Source of the DNA: Aureobasidium sp. EXF-3400
Lineage: Eukaryota > Ascomycota > Dothideomycetes > Dothideales > Saccotheciaceae
NCBI GenBank assembly: GCA_024195585.1
Contig: SWBL01000367.1
Location: forward strand, 1 to 48,903
Direction: 5' to 3'
Length of the DNA stretch: 48,903 bases
The translations under genes and the position numbers were made by a program. Numbering within the stretch: position 1 is the first letter of the stretch; every line of letters starts with the position of its first letter. A model generated the notes under the pieces. The model made no database searches and was not told where the DNA came from. It saw nothing but the letters and a program-made list of their open reading frames with translations. Shown here piece by piece: positions 21,031-32,960 of the stretch.

Positions 21031-22175
21031 GATGGAGGATATTAGGAACGATGTTGGAGCTTGAGTATGAGGGTTATCTTGCTTCCGAGGTCAGTCATGT
21101 TTCGATGCAGAGGTTGGTTGCAGAACCTGGATAATACCTGTTCTTCTTCCTGGAGACTTGATGGGTTTATTGAAGCTCACAGAAAACAGCTAGCAACCAG
21201 ATGCCTTTATATAGCAAGATATATAAGTGATATCTGTACCTGCCCACATGATCACCAGCAAGCATCCCCAAAGCCATCCGCATCCCGCGAACCTTCTTTG
21301 CCATCTCGTCCTGTGGTCAGCGAATCAGTCTAAATGTATCTTTCCACAACTCGGGAAAGAACGACTCACTGAAACGCAGCCTCGCAGCCACCAACAACTG
21401 TATACCCCGCTCGTCCTTCATGCAAACGTGTAAATGCCTCACTGCATCAGCAGATAGAATCCGTTCAGAAAATATCCAAGAGACTATCGCACAAACAGCT
21501 TTTCCACAAGATGCAATTGGTCGAATCCAGACGACAAGACATGATGTCTTCCAGAATAGCAGGTATAGTCGAAGTAAATGGTATGAGGTGAAGTCGAAGG
21601 AACAAACACATGTTCTAGGCCAAAGATCTACGGAGCCGTTAAATCCTCGCTTGCTGCAATGCTGCTTACAGACTACTGTACGATGCTTTGTTTAAGTTGG
21701 CTAGCTCTTTTACCACATCTCAGCAGCTCCCGCGGCGTATCAGACCATATCGAAAAGGTCTATTGCCTAAAACAACGTACATTTATGCACAGCGGACAGC
21801 GTCCCGCAGTCAAGAGATGTGGATGCGGAAGCGCCAGCCAACCTTAAGGACTATGCGAAGGAATGGCCAAGAATAGCATTATTGATCACCCTACAATTTC
21901 AAGCCTCGAAGGCTTGTCTGCTTGCATCCAGGTACCCGGTGCCTTGTTTTTGATGCATGCAAGGTCGTCGCATGTGATAGTAGTAGTCGATCGCACTTTC
22001 CTTTACAAGGCGCAAGTCTGGACACAAGACGAAGAAGAGAAGAATTGTGTATATGCAGAAAGGTAATAGTGAAAGTAAGCCAAAACCACGCCATCAGGAG
22101 AAACGCCAAAATGCCTAGGGAACAGGAAATGCGAAGAGTGAGAAAGAAACCAAGAGACCCGTCCATACATTCTCA
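21031..22175. other. Intergenic, no gene called
   Basis: About 1.1 kb with only short overlapping ORFs, most of which continue as antisense shadows of the kinase gene. No RNA gene or repeat was recognised. It contains the promoter of the coiled-coil gene and the 3' region of the kinase gene. Confidence 0.5.
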
Positions 22176-25100
22176 TCAACCACCATATCCATTCATGCTC
22201 TCATGTCTACTCATACTGCCAAAGCTTGACTCAGAAGCCGGTGTCGCAGGCGTACCAGGCTCAAGAGAGAGTTGGTTTCTGAGCTGCATGATCCAATCAT
22301 GTTGCAACAACTCAGCAGACGACGCTCTCACCGCCGGATCGCGTTCAAAGCACTTTCTCAAAAAGTCCAAGCCAAGCTCTGAGAGTTGTTCGTTTGTAGG
22401 CAGTTGAGGGGGATTGCCTTGGGCAATGTTGTACATGATGGCCCATTCGTTGTCCAAGGAAGCCCAGGGACGACGTCCAGTGGCCATTTCGAGGATAACA
22501 CAGCCCAGAGACCAGATGTCGACGGCGCCGTGGCGGGAGTTGACGGGTGCGCCGCCCTTGATGACTTCGGGAGACATGTACATGGGTGTGCCGGTCATGG
22601 AGTTTTGGCGACCACCCTTGCCAGTCGGGTCGGCGACAAGTGTTTTGCCCTGCTTGGCGATGACCTTCGCGGCACCGAAATCGACATATTTGATTACACC
22701 GTTGTGGTCGAGAAGAATGTTTTCGGGCTTGATATCGCGATGCACCACACCTGCTTCGTGAAGATAGGCCAGACCTTCCAACATCTGAAGAGCGTAGACT
22801 TGAATGACAGTCTCGTCTTCGATGCGTCCGTGCTCAAGGAGACCTGCCAAACTGCCGCCTGAACAGTACTCCATAAAGATATAAACCTTGTCTCTGTGAG
22901 GCTCAATACCGTAGTAGCTGACAACGTTGGGATGGTCGAGGACTTGCAGAACTCCCATCTCGTCGCGAATCTGCGATACGATGGTCGGGATGAGTTGAGG
23001 GTCTTGTAGACGGATCTCCTTGACAGCCATAAGATGACCGCTGTCGAGGTTGATAGCAGCGTAAACGGAACCAAAGGTACCACCACCAACGAATTGGCCT
23101 TGCTGCCAACGCAATACAACGTTTCCTGCTGAAGCGGAAAGGTATGTCAACGCACGATCGGCTTCGTTGCTGTCTTCTAGGACACGTCCTAGGGCTTGAC
23201 GTTCAGCTTCACGCTCCTTTCGGAACTCGTCAATTTGTTGAAGCTGCTCGACCCATTGCATTTGTACAAGCTTAGAGCTCTCGTCATCATCCTTCAGCTT
23301 GCTGACGTCCAGACGTAGCTTGCCAGCCATACTCTCCAGTTTCTGTTTCTCTGCTTCGGCAGCGACGTTTGAACGAGCGCCCATGATATCGAAGTGACTG
23401 ATCAACAGTGACATACATCCAGCAACCTTAGCTCGCAGCTTGTCATACTCGGTCATGCTGATGGAAAGAATGTTCTGTCCTCGTGTCATGACCATGGCGA
23501 ATTCGAGTGCAACAACAGCCCAGCGGAAAGTCTTGCGGTCCGAAGGAATACAATCATCCGCCACGAAGCTGACCCAGTCTAACGCAAGTCTTGTCATCTT
23601 GAGGTTGTGGTATGCGCGACGATTGGGGTCCATGTATAATACTGAACGCTGTCCGAACTCAGTGGCAAAAGCGAAACATGTCTGAATCAGTTCTTGACAC
23701 TGGAGTCCTTCGGTTTGCTTACGCACAATCTCAACACTGTCCATAATGGTATTACTGAGCTTGTAAGTAGTGCGTCTGATCTTCTGAAGTTCCTGGTTGA
23801 CTCGTGTCATATTGGCACGCTGCGGCACGACAACGTTGAGATCGAGGTTGATGTTCGAAGCAAAGGCGGTGTTGGCATCGCCGAGTCTTTCTTGTGGACC
23901 ATCGGCGACAAGACGCATGAAACCAGTACGGAGGTCGATATGAGGCGGCGAGAATCCTGATCTTTCGAGTATAGCACCATCCCAGGAGATAAGACCCTCA
24001 GGCTTGAGGATGAGGACGTAGGGGTTGGTGAGATCTTCGATGGATTCCTCGGGGTGGTAGCAGGTACGGAGCAAAGTCTCGATCTCCTTTAGACGACCAT
24101 CTAGAGAGGGACAAGCGATAAAGTACAAGCCCGTCTTTTCGGAATCTGTGTCAATGAGGAAGTGGCCTGAGCCGATGAGTGCGTCGATCAAATCCTGCAT
24201 ATGCACCGAGTTCATGTTGAGACTGTATTCGGTGGAGTTTTCGAAGCGTTGACTCAGCAGACGAGAGAAACGGAAGATTTTACGCTGTCGCACACGAACG
24301 GAGTCGAGAATGTTCTTATATCTCTTGTCCATCTCGGCACCAGCGACTTCGTCAGGGCGTTTCTGCAATTCGCGTTCGAAGTGCAGTGTTAGTCTGGTGA
24401 GTGATTTGGAGGTCAATGAACTGTGTCATAGTCAGTAAGAAGTCGTGAATAGGAAGACTTGGTGTATCAACGAACCTGAACTGCTCAGCAACTTCGACAT
24501 CACCACCTTCGAGGTGCCTACCCAACTCGTTGCAGAAACCCCATTCTTGTTCAAGAATTTCGGCCTCCTTGAACGTGTTCTTGTTGGCCATGAGCTTCCA
24601 GTTGAGCATGCGGAAGTAAAAGCGAACAGCTTCGAGAACGATACGATCAAAGTTCTCATCGATGCAAGGTGGCAGATCCCAGCCAGGCTCAGGGTGAGCA
24701 GCAAGATGATATGCCTCCTTGACCTTGACGGCCAACTTTAGAAGACTTTGAAATTGCAGAATCATTTGCTCAGCCATCATGACACCCTGTTGGGCAGGGT
24801 CCTTCATCTTCTTGGCATAACCTATACGGACCTTGATGATCTCCTGAACCAGACGTGAAGGGAAGTTGATCAAGGTCAACAATTCTTCGATGTATGGAGG
24901 CAAGTGACGATCTGCAAAGGACTCGGCGTTGGAAATGAGGGTAGACTTGGCCTTGTCGATGACAGTGTTGACGACATGGAAGAGACCGTTGGACTTGTTC
25001 TCCTTGGTTTCCTTCTCTTCATCCCACAGCGAGCGAAGACCGTCTTCCTTGAGTATGCGGTCGATGAAGGTACTCTCGTCAATGATGTGTCCATGAGTGT

Positions 25101-26409
25101 CTTGCAGGCCACGTTGGCGTGGCTTGTCGAATGACAGCTCCTGATTACCGACCCAAGCCTGCAGAATGCCGAGTTGAGTGTTGATGAGATCGGTCGTGTT
25201 GTGCCAGGACATGACAGCATCACAGCTGCTGATGTAGGCGTCGGATGCGGCGCGCGGGTTTGCCTGAATAAAAGCCATGCGAGTAGGGTATAGTCCTTCG
25301 ATCTTCTCAATCTTTTGCACGACGTCTCGGACCTGCTCCAACGGAGTTTTGCCTGCCTCGGCCTCACCCTTGATCTCGAAACCGATGATCTCCTCGATGA
25401 CAGCCTTGATCTTGCTGCGTCCGTCTTCAATCATGCGTCGCTGAGCAGCCAAAGAACGACCGCACACCTTTGCTCTTACTCCAGTCCAGACCTCCATGAT
25501 CATGGACCTGTCGCTCTGAGGATCCTGACCACCAATCAAACGCTTTTTTTCTTGCTTGACGACATCTCCGGTGAGCACGTTGGCCAACATCGAGTGCCAT
25601 TCCAGGCGCTCGCGGTTCTCGGGTATCTTCAACTCCTCGATGGATGGTTGCATCTCTTCGTTTCCGTAGTACAGTAGCGTCTCTTCATCGTGTTCGTGTT
25701 CAAGCAACTCTCCAGCTGCAGGTGACTCGTCGTCGGGGTCGGAGCCATCGCTGTAATCGAGACTGGGTGTTCGCGGCTCACCAACGAAGAAGTCGTCAGG
25801 TGGAGCATCCTGGCGCAGGCGCTGAACGTAAGCCTTCTCCTGGGCGCGGTATTCGGCATTGGGGTTGCGTCGGACGCGGTTCGTCGAGGTAGTACGTGCT
25901 CGCTGAGCAGTGTTGTTGTAGGAATATTGATGAGGGCGACGAGCGGGAGCATAGGCGTTGGAGGGCTGACGCACGTTCGGTGGGCGGGCAGGACGAGCTT
26001 GTTGCGGCGGTATCGGGTGAGTGGACAGCAGCTGAGGAGGAGCTGGGTATGCTGGATCGGGACTCAAGGCGGTATTGATGTTAGATGGACCGTTAGTACC
26101 ACCAGAGCCGTTTCTCGCACGCGAATGGCTCGACACACTCCAGCCGAACTGCGAGGCAGGCGTCATCTGGCCGTCGTGAAGCGAGTGAGGAGTCTGGAAA
26201 TGCACTCGCTGCCCGTCGACATCGTCCGGGCCCGTCACGTCGTGGTCCGTCTCGGTTTCATAGTCCTCCGAAGCATCTGTCACGTCGGTACCTGACGAGT
26301 CCATAGCGCGCACAAGATCCGGGCGCTCGTTTTCCTCCATGATGGGCGATACCAGGGGAAGTGCTGAAGCAGGAGCAGGAGCTGCAGCCGACGAGTCCAT
26401 CTGAACCAT
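22176..26409 (-). CDS. sskB: HOG-pathway MAP kinase kinase kinase (Ssk2/SskB/Wis4 type)
   Basis: Exons are 26409-24476 and 24420-22176, with a 55-nt intron (GTTCGT...GACACAG), giving 1392 aa, the usual length for this family. It phosphorylates the Pbs2-type MAPKK in the osmotic/oxidative stress Hog1 pathway after activation by the Ssk1 response regulator. The first 270 residues are disordered and Ser/Pro/acid-rich. A long conserved helical regulatory region (about 270-1070) binds Ssk1 in relatives. The kinase domain spans about 1082-1356, with GGGTFGSVY, AVKEI (Lys about 1112), VHRDIKPEN (about 1204), DFGAAK (about 1225), GTPMYMSPEV and DIWSLGCVILEM. The C-terminal 35 residues are Ser/Pro-rich. 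The frame switch at 24476/24420 is required, since each long ORF stops just past the junction. Confidence 0.95.
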
Positions 26410-26870
26410 GTCCCGACGCCAAGAAGAGGCGAGATGCAGCTACTTGTTGTCTGTTATTCGGATTTTTGGTTTCTACAACCTCACAACCTGCTACCGCGTG
26501 CCGTTCTTCGGTCGATGGATGTCTTCGTCTCACTCTCGTCAACACAGCTCGTTGGAGATGGGTCCGCCCCAACTTAACTGCTTTCCTTATAGGCGCCGCC
26601 ACACCAACCAATGAAATTACCGAGATGGGGCTGTCCGTGCCACAAGAACTCCACAGCAGCACAGCCACAACTGTGTCATGCACTTTCACATGTCTGTCTA
26701 TTTTCTTATCCATCTTTATCGTGCAACAAACAAGTTGCTAATCAAGCAACCATCTTCTCATTACTGTTCTAAAGTACAATCCTCGTGTCAAAATCATCAA
26801 CAAGCTTCCGCTACGCAGAAAAGGTCTCAAGAATAAAAGAAACCAAGACGCAATCCCAATACTGCGAGAT
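26410..26870. other. Intergenic, promoter of the MAPKKK gene
   Basis: The stretch separates the MAPKKK start from the 3' end of the ammonium permease gene. ORFs on both strands are short and lack domains. Confidence 0.5.
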
Positions 26871-28738
26871 TTACACAAAGTTACCAGCAGTGTTAGCAGA
26901 ACCAGGCAGGTGGTTCACAGGAGGAGGTGGGTTGCCTCTGAGAGGTCCATATGCCATGCTCTCGTCGAAGCGCTTGACTGGCATACCACCATTGGTAGGA
27001 GTTGAGACCTTCTCGCCGTCACTTGACACGCTCTGGGTGTCACCGTGGTGCACATCACGCATCACTTCGACATAGTCGTACTGTAACACTTGTTAGTTCA
27101 GTCTCATTGGGAAAGTGGAATCACAATATACCGCGAACTCGCCAATCTCGACATCATCGATGCCCAAGTCCTCTTCCTCCAAGGTAGCACGAAGTGCAAA
27201 GACAGGCAGGTACTTGCCGATGAACTTGATGATGTTGAGGATGATCAAGGAGACGACGAATGAGTAGCCACCTCCAGCGACTGAGCCAGCCAACTGAATG
27301 CCGAGCTGACGGTAGTTGTGGTTGAGCCAACCACCAGGAATGACGGTAACGCCGTCGAGGTGAGCGATGTAGTTACTAACGACTTGTCAGTGAACAGACT
27401 CCACTTCTTACCAAGAAACACTTACGCAGCGAAGAAACCAGTGAGGAGGTTTCCAATCAGACCACCAACAGCATGCACAGCAAAGATGTCCAGGGCATCA
27501 TCGCAGTTGAGGAGATACTTCAACTTGGTTGCATAGTTGCATCCGATACCAGCACATACACCGAAGACAACAGCTGACCAGGCAGGAACATAGCCAGAGG
27601 CGGGAGTGATTGCGACCAGTCCAGCCACGACTCCGCTGCAGAATCCAACAGTCGACCACTTACGCTCAAGACGGTAATCCAACAGACACCAAGTAATACC
27701 ACCGACGGAAGCAGCGAGGTTGGTAACGACAAGAGCCATGACAGCACGCATGTTGGCCGAAAGTGCTGAACCGGCGTTGAAACCGACCCAGCCGAACCAC
27801 AGGAAGACCGTTCCAATGACGATGTGAGTCACATTGTGAGGGCGGTAGTTGAGTTCGTGAGTGCCGTGACCCTTGCGGTGACCCAAGACGAAAGAGTATG
27901 CCAATGCAGCAGAACCAGACGATAGATGTACTGGAGTACCGCCCGCGAAATCCAGGCCTCCGAGGATGTAGAGCCAGCCTGAAGGGTTCCAGGTCCAGCA
28001 AGCGATGGGGTCGTAGACGATAGTGGTCCAGATGAACATGAAGATGACACAGGGAAGGAGGCGGCCGCGCTCAGCGACAGCACCGACGGCAAGAGCAACA
28101 CTGTATCAGTCAGTACCTTGTCAAAGAGTTGGTAGCGGCTTCAAAACTCACGTAATGGCGGCAAACATTCCCTGGTACACGGCATACAGGAGATCAGGGA
28201 TTCTGTTGCTTCCCACCGAAGGCTGGGCAAGGACGTTCATGAAGCCGAAGTTGTCAAGAGTACCGATGAACTTGCCGGCTTGGTGGGAGAAGGCAAGCGA
28301 GTAACCCCAGAAGAACCACTGAAACGAGACAACAGCGGTGGCCATGATGGAGAGCCAGATGAGAGACAGGGCCGACTTGCGTCTAGCCAGACCAGAGTAG
28401 AAGAATCTGCGGTGATCATCAGCATACTGCGCTCAACAGATGTTCGAAGATAAACAGACCCAACGCCTGGAATCATCAAGAAGACCAAGGCGGTGCAGAT
28501 GATCATGTAACCAATATCGCCGGTCTGTGTGCTGTCAGCAACGATCTCTACTAGAAGGCTTCGAATGGTTGCGCACCTCATAGTAGATGTTCAAGTTGTC
28601 CTTCAGCGAGTCACCGCCAGTTGCGGTGGTTCCGTTGTAAGCGACAAGAGGGACATAGTTGGTGTCCGACTCGCCAGGGCCGGTGCCGCTCATGATGAGG
28701 TAGGAAGGCTGGTGGTAATGGGGTTCCGATTCTGCCAT
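26871..28738 (-). CDS. Ammonium permease (Mep/Amt/Rh family)
   Basis: Six exons: 28738-28577, 28524-28460, 28406-28152, 28100-27426, 27375-27132 and 27080-26871. The five introns are 50-53 nt and the protein is 536 aa. It is an eleven-helix plasma-membrane trimer that imports ammonium. Visible signatures are TGDIGYMIICTALVFLMIPG, FFYSGLARRKSALSL, GGLDFAGGTPVHLSSG (His about 219) and DIFAVHAVGGLIGNLLTG (His about 370). The two His correspond to the pore twin-His of AmtB/Mep2. The cytosolic tail has DYVEVMRD, Ser/Thr clusters and a proline-rich segment, as in fungal Meps where phosphorylation controls activity. GATA-type sites lie upstream. It is divergent from the CUS2-like gene. Which Mep paralogue it is cannot be told. 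Confidence 0.95.
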
Positions 28739-29679
28739 TGAATGTCAGTGTCTCGTTGGCAACGAAAGGCGTTCGGAAGTGCGCACTCGATGAGGTTTGA
28801 TTTGGTGTCTCCGCGACTTTCTCAGAGGTATGAAAGTCGATGCCGCCGTCACTCACGCGTTTGTTGTTCGAAGCCAAGTGAGAGATTCAACACGCACAAG
28901 TTCGCATTAGCAAACGCACAACTTCGAAGCCAAGACCAGTTGATCGGTATGAGATGAAGTGAAGGTTGGAGTCACTCTTAACTCAAAGGACTTTTTCGAA
29001 TATGTGACAAAGAAACGATTGAGAGGCTTGAAGGAGCGGATAAAGAGAATCGCGGCTTACGCATGAAGTCATCTATCATACTTATGGGTAGCTCTGTTGC
29101 ATCTAGCCTTGACAACAGCGACACTACAAAGGTCGCCGGCTTATCTATTTCCATTCCCTTGTGTCGACATGGTGATGAGTAGGTGTGGAATGTTGACACT
29201 CGCACATACATGGAGAAGACACCGTCCCTCCGTGATATTAATGACTTGCCTTGAACTTCAGCAGAACACACAGTCACAGTTGTGCATTTAGGTGCTCGGT
29301 CATGTCAGACTGACACTCAGTGCCAGATTCGAGTATTCGTTGGGAAGGAGCGGTAGGGGATGTAAGGACACAAGCTGACAGCAGCAAACCAAAAACCTGG
29401 TGCCGACTCGCTCTTTATTGGCAAGCTAGACCGACATAGTATACAATTGTCGTAATGCAGAGTATTTGGAAACAAGATGTTTGATGTTTCGTGTTTGCGA
29501 AGTGCAAGTTGAAAGGGGAGAGTACAAGGTGAGATGTAGATCGGGCCCGGTACGGGTCGAAGCTCTCCCCCGCATGACGCAGGACAAAAATGACGGCGGC
29601 GCCGAAAGGCTTCCGTTCCTGGACTTCGCAAAAAGCTACTCCGACACGCGCTATACCACTCTCACAACACTCGCTAAAC
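28739..29679. other. Divergent intergenic region between ammonium permease and CUS2-like genes
   Basis: No gene is supported here. ORFs on both strands are short. The region serves as promoter for both flanking genes. It includes GATA-like sites and an alternative in-frame ATG at 29590 for the plus-strand gene. Confidence 0.5.
29073..29146. promoter_or_regulatory. Possible AreA-type GATA sites upstream of the ammonium permease gene
   Basis: On the minus strand, TGATAG at 29078-29073 and AGATAA at 29146-29141 fit HGATAR, the consensus for fungal GATA factors of nitrogen control. They lie about 340 and 410 bp upstream of the permease start. Ammonium permease genes are classic targets of such factors. 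Six-base sites occur often by chance, so this is only suggestive. Confidence 0.35.
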
Positions 29680-30885
29680 ATGGCTGAATCAGTGTCCGCG
29701 CGCGGACTGCTACCACGCGTCGCCTTTCCCACGACCGAAGAAGAATTCAAGAACGATGTACGCGTCTCATTCGATAAGACCAGCAGCAAATGGATGCTGG
29801 AAGAGGAGGATGGCGCCGAATACGAGTGGAATCCGCAATTCGAGAAATGGGTCCCTTCAGTCGACGAGGCTCTCATGCAGCAGCAAGCATCCATCTATGC
29901 TATGAAGGATGTCGACGAGACCGCGCCGGCAATCGACAGCAAGAAGCGCAAAGCAGACACCAAGGCCATCAAGCAAGACAAGAAGCCCAAGATCGACCGC
30001 CCCAACAGCGCCGTCTACGTGACAGGCGTCCCACTCGACGCTAGCATCGACGAGATCCACGACGTCTTCAAGAAGTACGGCATCATCGAGGAGGACATCC
30101 ACACCAACCTGCCCAAGATCCGCATGTACGCCGACGACGAGGGCAACTTCAAGGGAGAAGCAAAGGTCATATACTTTAAGCCTCAGAGTGTCAGTTTGGC
30201 CATCACCATGCTGGACGGTACCGACTTCCGCAAGCCTGGAGATGGAGATTTGCACGTCGAATTGGTCGACGACTCCTACTCAAACAGGAACAAGGACCAA
30301 GCCGAGCAAAAAGAGAAAAAGGAAGTGTCGGTCGAGAATATCAAGAAGAGACGCTCCAAGCAAGACCGCTATCTGGCCATTGAGAAGAGCAAACAAATGA
30401 ACGCCCGCTTAGCAGACTGGGATGACGACGACCCGAGTGTTGTTGCTCCTCCGCCTAATCCCTCGAAATACGCCAAGCTTGTCGTCCTCAAGCACATGTT
30501 TACCCTCGAGGAGCTAAAGGAGGATGCTGGCGCCTTACTCGATATCAAAGCCGACATCCGAGAAGAAGCCTCCAAATACGGCGAAGTCACCAACACAGTC
30601 CTGTATGACCTCGAACCCCAAGGTGTTGTCACTGTGCGCTTCAAGGAAGCTGATTCCGCTGTACTCTGTGCTGAGGCCTTCAATGGTCGTTGGTTTGACA
30701 AGAGAAGGGTCATCGCCTACGTACCACAGCACCGTGAAGACTTTGCCAAGAGCAAGGAAAGTGGTCAGGACGGCCTTCAAGATGTCGATGAGGACGAGCC
30801 AGATGATGACGATGATGAGAAGGAGCGCGTTGCAGGCTCTGCTGTCGAGGGTCACCGCACGCTAGAAGCCGAGAAGGAGACTTGA
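29680..30885 (+). CDS. U2 snRNP-associated splicing factor, CUS2 / Tat-SF1 type
   Basis: One exon, 401 aa. It is a nuclear RNA-binding protein that helps U2 snRNA folding and SF3 engagement before prespliceosome assembly. The N-terminus has SSKWMLEEEDGAEYEWNPQF and FEKWVP, the WW-like start typical of Tat-SF1/Cus2. Next come a Lys-rich nuclear-localisation-like stretch (SKKRKADTK), RRM1 (about 109-190, with AVYVTGVPLD and FKGEAKVIYF) and RRM2 (about 263-350). The GRWFDKR loop in RRM2 resembles the Arg-x-Phe signature of UHM domains that bind SF3b1-type ligands. The C-terminus is acidic. An in-frame ATG at 29590 would add 30 residues with no domain; I prefer 29680 because the conserved region starts soon after. 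Confidence 0.9.
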   Translation: MAESVSARGLLPRVAFPTTEEEFKNDVRVSFDKTSSKWMLEEEDGAEYEWNPQFEKWVPSVDEALMQQQASIYAMKDVDETAPAIDSKKRKADTKAIKQDKKPKIDRPNSAVYVTGVPLDASIDEIHDVFKKYGIIEEDIHTNLPKIRMYADDEGNFKGEAKVIYFKPQSVSLAITMLDGTDFRKPGDGDLHVELVDDSYSNRNKDQAEQKEKKEVSVENIKKRRSKQDRYLAIEKSKQMNARLADWDDDDPSVVAPPPNPSKYAKLVVLKHMFTLEELKEDAGALLDIKADIREEASKYGEVTNTVLYDLEPQGVVTVRFKEADSAVLCAEAFNGRWFDKRRVIAYVPQHREDFAKSKESGQDGLQDVDEDEPDDDDDEKERVAGSAVEGHRTLEAEKET

Positions 30886-31537
30886 GATCTAATGCATAAT
30901 CCACTACTGTTATTCAGCGAGGCGTTTGGAAAAGTCAGAGGCGTAGTCATGGATCTTGGTCACTAGGTCTTAGGTGTGGTTCCTCGATAATACATCGGAT
31001 TCGGTGTGTAACGCATGCAGCTATAGAAATGCACAATGCTTCCGAGAAACAGGACACTATCCATCGAAAAGCGACGAACTACTAGCTCTCGTTGGACACA
31101 GTCCTGATCTATCAACTACCGTGCTTCCTTATAGCGACTGCTCCGAGGATCAATAGAGGAAGAAGACAGGAGACATGGACTTACACTCAACTCCCTATCT
31201 TTCCCCTACGGAGGTCTGGATGCTATTTAAAAGGCACAATGGCTTCTAGAAGGTCGACAAGTTCTCAGAGAAACCAAAATCACCACTCTCGGTAGATGGT
31301 TCCTATTTACTATAGGGACGCAATCATCATTGTCATTTGTCAACACTTCGCGTGTGGTCCGTAAGATTCACCATGTGTCGGCAATTGAGCAAGTTTCGCA
31401 AAGGATAACTTCACGTGCCATTGCGATGACTCTTCCCATCCATCACTGGGCTTCAAAGGCAGTTCAGCGTCCGGAACTTATCTTGCACAGTCTTTCTCCA
31501 AACTTTGACAAGATTTGTATTACGAAGCTATACCACC
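30886..31537. other. Intergenic, no gene called
   Basis: Short ORFs only. It contains the 3' region of the CUS2-like gene and the promoter of the VPLQ-repeat gene. No RNA or repeat was recognised. Confidence 0.5.
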
Positions 31538-32211
31538 ATGAGTTCTCCTACCTCTTCAGCTCAATCAACTCCTACCAGAACACAACCACAAGCCTCATCG
31601 CGATCAACGGCGATCATGAACGACTTGACCTCAGACTCACCCACACCAACTATCCACCGGGAGCAGCAACATCAGCAGCATGTATGTAACCCTACTTCCA
31701 TCATCATATCCATCACTGACCTCTCCAGTTCGTGGTGCAATCCTTTCAACAGACAAACTTCATAAACAACAACGGATACGTGCCTCTACAAGTGCCTCTA
31801 CAAGCGCCTCTACGAGTGCCTCTCCAAGTGCCTGTGCAAATGCCTCTACAACTGCCCCGCGTAGGTGCAGCCACTTTCAAGCATCAAGTACATCGCTAAC
31901 GTCACTAGTACACCATGCCTGGCAATTCCCATCAAATGACAATTGGACAATACATCGATGGCACGTTGCAGTGGCATGTAACTCTCATCAACGATGTTAG
32001 AACAGATCTCACGGCTGGCTTCAATGGATTACGGGCCGACTTCCAAGGCCTGAATACTAGATTCGATGGCCTCATAGCTGATATGCAAGCTCTGAGGGCA
32101 GACATGCAAGAAATGAAGGCTGACGTACAACGCCTACTCGAGCGAGTCGAGGAATTGAATGATTCGCTTCAAAGCAGACCGGACAGGAAGAAGATCGAAG
32201 CCAAAGCTTGA
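31538..32211 (+). CDS. Small VPLQ-repeat and heptad coiled-coil protein, unknown function
   Basis: Exons are 31538-31681, 31729-31860 and 31909-32211, with introns of 47 nt (GTATGT...CTCCAG) and 48 nt (GTAGGT...CTAAC...CACTAG). All junctions are phase 0 and the protein is 192 aa. The start context is CCACCATG. Residues 1-48 are Ser/Thr/Pro/Gln-rich and disordered. Exon 2 encodes tandem four-residue units (VPLQ, VPLQ, APLR, VPLQ, VPVQ, MPLQ, LPR). Exon 3 has a tropomyosin-like heptad array from about residue 125 on (LRADFQG, LNTRFDG, LIADMQA, LRADMQE, MKADVQR, LLERVEE, LNDSLQS), which should form a parallel coiled coil. No domain is recognised. The open frame across all three exons is good support for the model. 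Confidence 0.65.
31780..31860 (+). repeat. 12-bp tandem repeat (about 6.7 copies) encoding VPLQ units
   Basis: GTGCCTCTACAA is repeated six times with substitutions from 31780 to 31851, followed by a partial copy CTGCCCCGC. The unit length is a multiple of three, so copy-number change would keep the reading frame. It lies wholly in exon 2 and ends exactly at the exon 2 donor. Confidence 0.85.
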
Positions 32212-32960
32212 ACATCGGCGGCTGTTTCTACAGAAATGAGAGACCTTGATTGGAGGGGGACTTGATCGCTTTATGGCGAGTTCGATCAATATAGTTTTGA
32301 ATGTTGATGGAAGGATATTCAGCGTCCGCAGGCAGAGCAGGACGAGCTCCCTCGCTTTCATTTGAGTTGCAAGCGACAATTCAAAGGACGACTCGAGAAA
32401 GATATGTTGGTTCTGTATCAGGCGCGTTACAGGTATTGATCCTACACCACTCATGTGCTAAAGTGTGTTCTCTCTCGGAAAGTGATAGAGCGATTACTGG
32501 ATTGCAAAAGACACAAATTCATACATCTTAGAAGTGTTGCCAAATAGAGCCGTCTCCGTGTTATCTCCATGGATATGATACTGCTTCCAAAGACTGTTGA
32601 GCTTTTTCCTAGTCATGTGTTACATCCATAGTTCAAGGTGATATGCATCAAGTATGAGTTGATGGCATCGAGTATGCATCAGCATCAATGCCATCGAAGG
32701 CCTTCGTGTTCCGAACGACGGCCCGTTACCCCAGACTCTCTCGGTCGCGGATCAAAGCCGCGCGAAGCAAAGCCTGGCGCGACTCTTCCATCGACTTTTT
32801 TTCTTTGCCAAGCACTTTTCGAGAAACCACTTTTGCGACAAGAACAAGCAAGCTACCCGAACATCCTCATCACCCGATACTTCGCCAGTACAAGACCGGA
32901 TACATCTGACATCGCCTACCTCGCATCTATCGATCAACCACACATTCCCCACGGCACAAG
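32212..32960. other. Intergenic, promoter of RRP1
   Basis: No supported gene. Around 32645-32695 there is a 12-bp direct repeat with one mismatch (GCATCAAGTATG / GCATCGAGTATG, 20 bp apart) and an 8-bp inverted repeat (GATGGCAT 32661-32668, ATGCCATC 32688-32695). The last 200 bp before the RRP1 start are C/T-rich, like a fungal 5' leader. Confidence 0.45.

Noticed and set aside
22386..22862. Long plus-strand ORFs opposite the MAPKKK kinase domain
   Set aside because: Antisense shadows of a clearly coding kinase; the composition follows from the opposite strand.
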